Source: an uncultured Candidatus Saccharibacteria bacterium (GTDB taxonomy: Bacteria > Patescibacteriota > Saccharimonadia > Saccharimonadales > Saccharimonadaceae). From it: a stretch of 5,037 nucleotides of DNA. The stretch spans positions 1-5,037 of the forward strand of contig CAMZGF010000047.1 in assembly GCA_947306315.1 (NCBI GenBank), written 5' to 3'. A program made the position numbers and the translations under genes. Positions within the stretch are counted from its first letter, which is position 1. Each line of letters begins with the position of its first letter. The notes below the pieces were generated by a model, which was not told the origin of the DNA, did not search any database, and was given only the letters and a program-made list of their open reading frames with translations. Positions 1 to 5,037 of this stretch are shown here, piece by piece.

Positions 1-1
1 C

Positions 2-259
2 GTTTGCATCGGCTTGCAAATGGCAGCGATGGATTCAATAGTCGACGGCTCAAAGGGCAAGCAAGGGCAACAAGAGAAAAAAGTTCGCAAGCTCAAGTCC
101 AAGCAGAATCGAGATATGCAGGCAGTGATACTGAAACATCGTAATGGGCAGATAGGCGCGGAGATACCGTTTACGTATTGTGCCATGTTCAATCATTTTG
201 GAGAGGACGAATTTGGTGGAGAGCCGATAAGTGATTTTGATTGTGTGCCAGACATTTAG
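2..259 (+). CDS. DnaB-type (SF4) helicase, C-terminal fragment (5' end outside window)
   Basis: This frame is open from base 2 with no stop before it, so the gene very probably begins outside the window; TTG at 14 and ATG at 20 have no convincing ribosome-binding site. The visible 85 codons end at TAG 257-259. The segment VILKHRNGQIGAEIPFTYCAMF resembles the end of DnaB/RAD55-type ATPases, where a (K)xRNGxxG stretch carries the arginine finger that completes a neighbouring subunit's ATP site; the sequence before it, starting VCIGLQMAAMD, fits the strand and loop that precede it. A lysine- and glutamine-rich linker (about GSKGKQGQQEKK) lies between. Enzymes of this family are hexameric 5'-3' DNA unwinding motors used in chromosome, phage, plasmid and integrative-element replication. 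The tail after the RNG motif is acidic and does not look like housekeeping DnaB, so a mobile-element helicase is my preferred reading. Walker motifs are not in view, so the assignment rests on the C-terminus alone. Confidence 0.6.
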   Translation, partial: VCIGLQMAAMDSIVDGSKGKQGQQEKKVRKLKSKQNRDMQAVILKHRNGQIGAEIPFTYCAMFNHFGEDEFGGEPISDFDCVPDI

Positions 260-308
260 CTTTTCTTTTCTAAGGAAAAAATCTCACGTGTGAAAAAGAG
301 GAATTGTT

Positions 309-1370
309 ATGGTCTACAGAATGGGGGAACTCTTTTGCGGTCCGGGTGGACTGGCTTGGGGAGCTTTGAACGCGGATATTGGCGACTGGAATACAAGGAT
401 TGTTCACGCATGGGCGAATGACATTGATAACTTAACCTGCCAGACTTACCGACATAACATTTGTAAGGACGATTATGCTGACAGTGTAATTTGCCAAGAT
501 GTACGCGAACTCGAAATTAGTCGCGGAAACTTGTCGGACATTGACGCATTTTCTTTTGGTTTCCCGTGTAATGACTTCTCTATTGTCGGTGAGCAAAAAG
601 GCTTTGACGGAAGTTATGGTGCTCTGTACACTTACGGTGTTGAGGTTCTGCGAACATTTCAGCCACAATGGTTTCTTGCCGAAAATGTCAGTGGTCTGTC
701 CAGTGCTAACGAGGGATTCGCTTTCAAAAAAGTTTTAGCTGATTTAATCTCTGCAGGTTATAAAGTTTTTCCGCATATGTACAAGTTCGAGGAATATGGC
801 GTTCCGCAAGCACGACACAGAATTATTATTGTGGGTATTCGAGACGATTTGCCGTGTGATTTTAGACCGCCCTCGACGACGCCTTATAAGGATGTGGATA
901 TTTCAGTAAGGACTGCTCTGAACAATCCGCCGATTGATGATATGGCGTTTAATCACGAGATACCCTTCATGTCTGATAAAGTTGTCGAGCGACTCCGGTA
1001 TATAAAGCCAGGTCAGAATGCATTCAACGCTGATATGCCGGAAGATATGAGATTAAACGTTAAGGGCGCGAAGATAAGCCAAATTTACAAGCGTCTTGAG
1101 CCGGATAAACCTGCTTACACGGTGACGGGTTCGGGTGGTGGTGGAACTCATATGTATCACTATGAAGAGGATCGCGCTTTAACTAATCGCGAACGAGCTA
1201 GGCTCCAGACTTTTCCCGACGACTACGAGTTTTTTGGTACGCGTGAAAAGGTTCGTCGTCAAATTGGTATGGCGGTTCCTTGTCGTGGAGCTAAGATTAT
1301 CTTTGAGGCTGTTCTTCGAACTATGGAAGGTATTGACTATGAATCAGTTCCTTGCAACATAAAAATCTAG
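309..1370 (+). CDS. DNA (cytosine-5) methyltransferase of a type II restriction-modification system
   Basis: The 353-residue product transfers a methyl group from S-adenosylmethionine to C5 of cytosine within a specific DNA site, protecting it from the endonuclease encoded next. The usual motifs occur in order: motif I ELFCGPGGL (7-15, SAM binding), motif IV FGFPCNDFS (83-91) with catalytic Cys87, motif VI ENV (125-127), motif VIII QARHR (167-171), a target-recognition region about 180-285 ending in TVTGSGGGGTH, motif IX RALTNRERARLQTFP (289-303) and motif X QIGMAVP (318-324). Length and order are normal for a complete single-domain enzyme. Motif IV reads PCN rather than the commoner PCQ. ATG 309 is supported by AGAGGA at 297-302 with a 6-base spacer; Met5 is a weaker alternative. 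The 49-base gap before it holds a weak 5-bp dyad (TTTTC/GAAAA, 266-279) and no clear promoter. No controller-protein gene is visible. The recognition sequence cannot be read from the protein. Confidence 0.96.
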   Translation: MVYRMGELFCGPGGLAWGALNADIGDWNTRIVHAWANDIDNLTCQTYRHNICKDDYADSVICQDVRELEISRGNLSDIDAFSFGFPCNDFSIVGEQKGFDGSYGALYTYGVEVLRTFQPQWFLAENVSGLSSANEGFAFKKVLADLISAGYKVFPHMYKFEEYGVPQARHRIIIVGIRDDLPCDFRPPSTTPYKDVDISVRTALNNPPIDDMAFNHEIPFMSDKVVERLRYIKPGQNAFNADMPEDMRLNVKGAKISQIYKRLEPDKPAYTVTGSGGGGTHMYHYEEDRALTNRERARLQTFPDDYEFFGTREKVRRQIGMAVPCRGAKIIFEAVLRTMEGIDYESVPCNIKI

Positions 1371-1374
1371 AGTT

Positions 1375-1379
1375 GGTGA
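1375..1379 (+). promoter_or_regulatory. Ribosome-binding site for the endonuclease gene
   Basis: GGTGA lies 7 bases before GTG 1387 and pairs with the 5' part of the anti-Shine-Dalgarno sequence. It decides the GTG start, as no ATG in this frame lies nearby. Together with the GTG codon it predicts weaker initiation than the AAGGAGG and ATG of the next gene. Confidence 0.6.
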
Positions 1380-1386
1380 AAAAATT

Positions 1387-2952
1387 GTGCTTAATTATTG
1401 GTGGGTAACTCGTCCGAAAAGAAAATTGAATTCTATTCCTGATGTGCTGGCTGTTGTTGCTGAATCAACGACGGAAGCAATTTGGGTTGGAGAGCGTGGT
1501 ACGCATTTATCTTTAGAAAGCGAGCTGGAAAAGAGCGGATTAAAGCGCATAGGCGACAGGCGTGACCAAACTGGTGGCGGCGGACGAACATACAAAGCGT
1601 GGCTCGTCAGTTTGGGTTTGATTTTTACTCAAGAATCGACGCGAAAGTTACAGTTGACTTTAGCCGGCGAAGCTATCCTGAACGGTGAGTCACCAGTAAG
1701 AATATTGACGAATCAAATCTTGAAGTATCAGTTTCCATCAGCGTTTTCTGTTGGACACGGTGTTAATGTCAACGAACGCTTTAAAATCCATCCGTTCTGG
1801 TTTTTACTAAAATTGCTTAACGACCGCCGTATTCAATACCTAACGCAGGAAGAAATAGCGAAGATAATTATCATCGAGGCAGAGGACGAGTCGGATAAGT
1901 GCTATGAAAAAATAGTCTCACGCTTAGTTGAATTTCGTAACTTTGGCGACGCTTGCTTGGAAAAAGATTTTGCTTTGAAGTACACTTCTTCCAAAGGCAA
2001 TGTGAACTTCAATAATCCTTTTGCTCACCTTCTGGATATTGCAAACACGATTGCCAATTGGCTTGAATATACTCAACTGCTTGTTCGTGAAGATGGTAAG
2101 CTACGAATACTGCCGGAACGAACAGAAGAAGTCGCTCAAATCGTTGGCAGACCTATACCATTCATTGGGCGTCCTTATGAGCACGAGTTTTTTCAGCGTC
2201 GTTATGGTTTGGATACGAAGCACATTAAGGACACACGAAATTTACTTGCGACTAGAACTGTGACTCCCTTTGTGATTGCTGAAATTAGGGTTAAGAAGGT
2301 TTTCATTGGCACAGCCTTGAAAGAACCTATTGGTGCAATTACTCCAGCTCTTATTGAACGCATGACAGAACAAAGCGGAATAAAATCATCTGTCGTCGCC
2401 GAAGTTCTGCAGAAACACTTTCCACATGGTTCCATTGGTGCGTTCATGGCAAACTACTTTGAAATGGCGTTTTCTGGTCGAGAACAGTGTCGGCAGTTTG
2501 AAGAAGCGACTGCAAATATTTTTCGCGAAATTTTTAAGTTCGATTCCACATGGCTCGGTAGTGCGGCAAGTGGCAGAGAGGTTCCAGACATCTTGCTCGT
2601 TAGCGACAACGCTGATTTTCAGGCGATAATTGACACAAAAGCGTATAGTCGCTACGATTTGCCCAGCACTCATCGGGATAGGATGATTTATCATTACTTG
2701 CCCGACATCAAGAATTACAGCTCAAGCAGATTGCCGATAGGATTTTTTTCTTATATTGCTGGTGGATTCTCAAACACCATCGCCAATCCGTTACATGAAA
2801 TCGTAAGAGTATCTCGCGTGAACGGTTCCGCTATGCCCGTTACCGTCTTCATCAAAATGGTCGAGAATAATTCAATTAAGCCGTACAGTCACACTGACAT
2901 CAGCAAAATTTTCTCACTCAACAGACTAGTAGGCTTAGCAGACATATGCTGA
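1387..2952 (+). CDS. Type II restriction endonuclease with FokI-like C-terminal nuclease domain (possibly AlwI-type family)
   Basis: The 521-residue product is the likely partner nuclease of the upstream methyltransferase. The N-terminal half (about 1-250) looks like a DNA-recognition region: a TRPKRKL start, the stretch DQTGGGGRTYKAWLVSLGL (60-78), then what look like winged-helix segments such as LQLTLAGEAIL (88-98) and FLLKLLNDRRIQYLTQEEIA (139-158). The C-terminal region (about 365-470) carries a PD-(D/E)XK site: PD at 400-401 and DTK at 416-418, giving Asp401, Asp416 and Lys418. It aligns by eye with FokI around Asp450, Asp467 and Lys469, including the following AYS...Y(D/N)LP. FokI-like order (recognition first, nuclease last) suggests type IIS cleavage outside the site. 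GTG 1387 follows the methyltransferase stop by 16 bases, so the two are probably co-transcribed with protection made first. The reading frame is intact. Endonuclease identity is strong; placement in the AlwI family is from memory and uncertain. Confidence 0.88.
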   Translation: MLNYWWVTRPKRKLNSIPDVLAVVAESTTEAIWVGERGTHLSLESELEKSGLKRIGDRRDQTGGGGRTYKAWLVSLGLIFTQESTRKLQLTLAGEAILNGESPVRILTNQILKYQFPSAFSVGHGVNVNERFKIHPFWFLLKLLNDRRIQYLTQEEIAKIIIIEAEDESDKCYEKIVSRLVEFRNFGDACLEKDFALKYTSSKGNVNFNNPFAHLLDIANTIANWLEYTQLLVREDGKLRILPERTEEVAQIVGRPIPFIGRPYEHEFFQRRYGLDTKHIKDTRNLLATRTVTPFVIAEIRVKKVFIGTALKEPIGAITPALIERMTEQSGIKSSVVAEVLQKHFPHGSIGAFMANYFEMAFSGREQCRQFEEATANIFREIFKFDSTWLGSAASGREVPDILLVSDNADFQAIIDTKAYSRYDLPSTHRDRMIYHYLPDIKNYSSSRLPIGFFSYIAGGFSNTIANPLHEIVRVSRVNGSAMPVTVFIKMVENNSIKPYSHTDISKIFSLNRLVGLADIC

Positions 2953-2958
2953 TACATC

Positions 2959-2965
2959 AAGGAGG
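2959..2965 (+). promoter_or_regulatory. Strong ribosome-binding site for the DUF2971 gene
   Basis: AAGGAGG is a near-consensus Shine-Dalgarno site lying in the 22-base gap after the endonuclease stop. It is 6 bases from TTG 2972 and 9 bases from ATG 2975. ATG at that spacing is the better start, so the protein is taken to begin MLYKYAPW. Confidence 0.8.
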
Positions 2966-2974
2966 ACTAATTTG

Positions 2975-4111
2975 ATGTTATACAAGTATGCACCGTGGCA
3001 AGAAAAAGACGAGAATAATTTTACGAGAAAAAATATCGAAGGTTCTAAGTTATACTTCAGTACGCCTGACAGTTTCAATGACCCGTTCGATAATGCGCCA
3101 AGCTACAACATAAGTTCTGAATCTCGTAACGCATTACTCGATATTTATATACAAGATAATAGTAGTAATTTCAGTGATATTTTTATTAACGAAGCTCATA
3201 ATATGTCTGCTTCGGCATTTAATACCATTTTTAAACACAGTGATTACAATAAACTGAATAACGCTAAGCGCGGTATTACTTGCTTTTCCAGAGACAAGGC
3301 TAATATATTGATGTGGTCTCATTACGCAAATAATCATAGTGGAGTTTGTCTTGGATTCGACATAAATGAAAGCGACGAACATCTGGCAAACTTCTTCGAT
3401 GAAACTAAAAATCAAAAATTATTTCCCAATGGCAAAGCTTGCAGACTACTCCCCATACAATATGTCTCATTCGACAAACGACCTTCAATTGATATGACAG
3501 ATGAACGAGAAAGCTTATTAAAAATATTAACTTGTAAATCTGATTTATGGAAATATGAACAAGAAATAAGAATAATGATTCACAGCTATGACCAAATAAT
3601 TTTTCCACAAACTCTTTGCTACCAGGCAGATTGCTTAAAGGAAATCATCTGCGGAGCAAATATGAAATTAAAAACTTTTATTAGGCTAAAAAATTTTATC
3701 GAAAGATTACCGAATGCAAGCAATATTTCAATTCTCATAGCGACATTAAGCGAAAGTGCGTATAAATTGCTAATCAAAAAATTAGATTTAAAATCCTTGC
3801 AGATGATAAGTAAAAACTATCACAACTTATGTTCTCCTAATGAAATATTTAACCATAGCGGTATTAACGAATTAAGAGAAACATATGGAATCAGCGAACG
3901 GAAAATAAAAAAATATTGGAACGAATCGCTAAGTAACATTTTAATGCACAGAGTCATATCTGACTTTAAGTTTAATGAAATGAACATTGCAGAAATGGTA
4001 AAGCAAGACGGTGATGCCCTTTCAAATATCTATTCTATGCAAGACCTTACAATCTCACTTTTCTTAGACTCAATGACAAACGATGTAAAATACTTAGCGG
4101 CAAAGAAATAA
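2975..4111 (+). CDS. DUF2971-family protein with unrecognised C-terminal extension
   Basis: The first about 245 residues match the DUF2971 pattern as I know it: an N-terminal LYKY (2-5), LYFSTPDSFNDPFD (26-39), ITCFS followed by MWSHYANNHSGVCLGFD (101-105 and 113-129), PIQYV (160-164), KSDLWKYEQEIRI (188-200) and KEIICGANM (222-230). The biochemical role is not established to my knowledge; proteins of this family often sit in variable or defence-rich loci. The conserved His, Tyr, Glu and Arg residues suggest an enzyme or ligand-binding fold, but I infer no reaction. Residues about 250-378 look mostly helical and match nothing I recognise; this makes the protein longer than a domain-only member. 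There is no signal peptide or membrane segment, so it is probably cytoplasmic. The gene becomes distinctly more AT-rich from about 3500 onward than the restriction genes. It follows the endonuclease by 22 bases and precedes the membrane-protein gene by 36, so co-transcription is likely. Confidence 0.82.
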   Translation: MLYKYAPWQEKDENNFTRKNIEGSKLYFSTPDSFNDPFDNAPSYNISSESRNALLDIYIQDNSSNFSDIFINEAHNMSASAFNTIFKHSDYNKLNNAKRGITCFSRDKANILMWSHYANNHSGVCLGFDINESDEHLANFFDETKNQKLFPNGKACRLLPIQYVSFDKRPSIDMTDERESLLKILTCKSDLWKYEQEIRIMIHSYDQIIFPQTLCYQADCLKEIICGANMKLKTFIRLKNFIERLPNASNISILIATLSESAYKLLIKKLDLKSLQMISKNYHNLCSPNEIFNHSGINELRETYGISERKIKKYWNESLSNILMHRVISDFKFNEMNIAEMVKQDGDALSNIYSMQDLTISLFLDSMTNDVKYLAAKK

Positions 4112-4147
4112 GACACTGGGCATTTGCAGTAATACTGGAGAATCGTT

Positions 4148-4777
4148 ATGAATTTGAAAAAGAATATCAATCCATTTCTTATTGTTATGTGGTTAGCAAT
4201 CATGATTCCCCTCATCAGTAACGGATATGAAGAAACTGGAACATTTCCAACAGGAAAAGTTATCATGACAACAATTGCATTTCTTCTCGGATGTGGAGCA
4301 ATACCAACAAGACTTAAAAATAGCAAGGAAAACGAACAAAAACCGCATAAAGTATTAAAATCGGAAAATCAAGAAAATGTAGGTGAAAATATGACCGTCA
4401 AAGGTAAATATCCTCATATAGAATCAGGTAGTACGGTTATCAATAATTATAGCTGTACTTTTACAAATTCCCAACTTCAGCAAGGCAACCATAACATAAT
4501 GAACTTAAAAAAAGACGACACAGAAATTGAAACAGTTAAATCACTACTTGTTGAACTGAAAAAAATTACAAAAAACTTACCTAATAATCATCAGCAATCA
4601 GAACTCCAAGCAGATATAGAGACCATTGAAAGCCAACTGAAATCGCCAAAACCCAAAATAGGATTCATAAAAGAAATTTGTAAGTCAATGAGAAATGTTT
4701 TAGAAGGTTCTATCGGAAGCACATTGGCAACAACTTATCCTTATATTAATGAACTATTAAAAAAACTAAACAGCTAA
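4148..4777 (+). CDS. Small two-TM membrane protein with cytoplasmic helical tail; candidate abortive-infection effector
   Basis: The 209-residue product has two hydrophobic helices near its N-terminus (about 8-24 and 37-53) joined by a short loop. Lysine before the first and RLKNSK after the second place both ends in the cytoplasm by the positive-inside rule. A polar, charged linker (54-90) leads to a short asparagine-rich stretch, TVINNYSCTF (96-105), then SQLQQGNHNIMN (108-119). Two predicted helical stretches follow (about 125-167), containing SELQADIETIESQL, then PKPKIGFIKEICKSMRNVLEG (167-187). From memory, this QQGxxN plus ELxADIxTIExQLxSPKPK...IKExxxSxRxxLEG tail resembles C-terminal tails of AbiTii-like and other defence-locus proteins, where it may be a shared interaction module. 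A membrane-disrupting effector is therefore plausible but unproven. ATG 4148 is supported by GGAG at 4137-4140 with a 7-base spacer. Only two arginines are encoded, both by AGA, and the gene is AT-rich like the second half of its upstream neighbour. No homologous gene symbol can be given. Confidence 0.8.
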   Translation: MNLKKNINPFLIVMWLAIMIPLISNGYEETGTFPTGKVIMTTIAFLLGCGAIPTRLKNSKENEQKPHKVLKSENQENVGENMTVKGKYPHIESGSTVINNYSCTFTNSQLQQGNHNIMNLKKDDTEIETVKSLLVELKKITKNLPNNHQQSELQADIETIESQLKSPKPKIGFIKEICKSMRNVLEGSIGSTLATTYPYINELLKKLNS

Positions 4778-4824
4778 TTCACGGCAAAACGTTAAAAAAT
4801 CTATAAAACCTAAGCCTCGCAGAG

Positions 4825-4854
4825 CCCGCTCATTCCGCAGGAATGTATAGCGGG
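4825..4854. repeat. Inverted repeat / hairpin A (12 bp, bulged)
   Basis: CCCGCT (4825-4830) pairs with AGCGGG (4849-4854), and CATTCC (4831-4836) pairs with GGAATG (4840-4845). The loop is GCA and a 3-base TAT bulge (4846-4848) lies on the 3' side. The lack of a following T-run argues against a simple intrinsic terminator. Possible roles are an RNA 3'-end stabiliser, a transcript attenuating structure, or a recombination or replication hairpin in single-stranded DNA. Confidence 0.7.
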
Positions 4855-4864
4855 GTATACATTC
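4841..4864. repeat. Inverted repeat / hairpin B (perfect 9 bp) overlapping hairpin A
   Basis: GAATGTATA (4841-4849) is the exact reverse complement of TATACATTC (4856-4864), with a 6-base loop GCGGGG. Its left arm uses bases that form the right arm of hairpin A, and its loop holds most of the other A strand, so the two structures cannot form together. Confidence 0.7.
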
Positions 4865-4954
4865 TCTCTGAATATGAACGATGAACAAGCAAAAATAAAT
4901 GCCTAAACTCCTCTTTTCAAATTTCTCGAAAAACTATTCGTTACTTCTTTCACC

Positions 4955-4981
4955 TATTTGTGCCCAATTTGGGCACAAATA
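4955..4981. repeat. Perfect 12-bp palindrome with 3-base centre
   Basis: TATTTGTGCCCA (4955-4966) and TGGGCACAAATA (4970-4981) are exact reverse complements around ATT. Neither strand shows a T-run directly after the stem, so a standard terminator is not supported. The symmetry and AT-flanked GC core suit a dimeric-repressor operator or a nucleoprotein site for an element to the right of the window, or a factor-dependent 3' end for the block. Confidence 0.65.
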
Positions 4982-5010
4982 AATTCTAACACCACAAACA
5001 CCCAGACACC

Positions 5011-5029
5011 AAAAAAAAAAGCAAAAAAA
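5011..5029. other. A-rich tract
   Basis: Runs of ten and seven A (5011-5020 and 5023-5029) are separated by ATGC-poor GC dinucleotide sequence. On the minus strand these are T-runs and could be the tail of a terminator for a leftward gene whose hairpin would lie outside the window. They could equally be a bent-DNA tract. Confidence 0.4.
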
Positions 5030-5037
5030 TAAGAATT

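Larger units (their letters stand above)
4778..5037. other. Non-coding 3' flank of the gene block
   Basis: No credible coding region is present on either strand. The stretch holds two overlapping hairpins (4825-4864), a 12-bp palindrome (4955-4981) and an A-rich end. None of the hairpins is followed by a T-run on the + strand, so a classical intrinsic terminator for the block is not evident here. Confidence 0.75.

Noticed and set aside
50..80. Short direct repeat AAGGGCAA / AAGGGCAA
   Set aside because: It lies in a low-complexity lysine/glutamine linker of the helicase fragment and is too short to suggest a functional iteron.
230..308. Sigma-70 promoter before the methyltransferase (TTGATT at 237-242)
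   Set aside because: No credible -10 hexamer lies at 16-18 bases from it.
432..738. Overlapping ORFs inside the methyltransferase gene on both strands
   Set aside because: The + frame 1 protein carries all C5-methyltransferase motifs across this interval; the other frames show no family resemblance.
1130..1590. Glycine-coding GGT/GGC repeats in both restriction genes
   Set aside because: They encode GSGGGG and GGGG loops within conserved-looking protein regions and are not DNA repeats with separate meaning.
2202..2694. Antisense ORFs within the endonuclease gene
   Set aside because: They overlap the recognised nuclease domain, have no visible start signals and low-complexity or unfamiliar sequence.
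2972..2974. TTG as start of the DUF2971 gene
   Set aside because: ATG three bases later has acceptable spacing from AAGGAGG and gives the family-like MLYKY start.
4778..4870. Integron attC-type recombination site
   Set aside because: The folded region lacks matched RYYYAAC and GTTRRRY ends, and no integron integrase is visible.
4825..4981. Rho-independent terminator(s) for the block
   Set aside because: The hairpins are real in sequence, but none is followed by a T-run on the + strand.
4899..4982. 27-codon + strand ORF beginning MPKLLFSNFSK
   Set aside because: It has no ribosome-binding site before its ATG, and its last codons run through the 12-bp palindrome, which explains that sequence better.

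Overview
This window looks like a defence-type cargo segment from a low-GC bacterium, probably Bacillota. The reasons are purine-rich Shine-Dalgarno sites (AAGGAGG, GGAG), use of GTG as a start, and AT-rich downstream genes. I cannot name a genus. All genes lie on the + strand, and I see no tRNA, rRNA, CRISPR array, transposase or integrase.

Layout: bases 2-259 hold the 3' end of a gene whose product ends like a DnaB-type (SF4) replicative helicase. After a 49-base gap comes a compact four-gene block. The first gene is a DNA (cytosine-5) methyltransferase (309-1370). The second, after 16 bases, is a 521-residue restriction endonuclease with a FokI-like C-terminal nuclease domain (1387-2952). 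The third, after 22 bases, is a DUF2971-family protein with an unrecognised C-terminal extension (2975-4111). The fourth, after 36 bases, is a 209-residue protein with an N-terminal two-helix membrane hairpin and a cytoplasmic tail resembling tails I associate with abortive-infection proteins (4148-4777). The last 260 bases are non-coding. They carry two overlapping, mutually exclusive hairpins, a separate 12-bp palindrome and an A-rich tract.

How the genes could work together: the methyltransferase and endonuclease form a restriction-modification pair, modification gene first. The two downstream genes have their own good ribosome-binding sites, follow at short distances on the same strand, and are more AT-rich. 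They may be a separately acquired module carried behind the restriction system, or a back-up arm (for example membrane disruption) that acts if restriction fails. That link rests on synteny and domain resemblance only.

The most interesting points are a FokI-type nuclease paired with only one cytosine methyltransferase, the unexplained DUF2971 plus two-TM pair, and the competing hairpins at the 3' end of the block.
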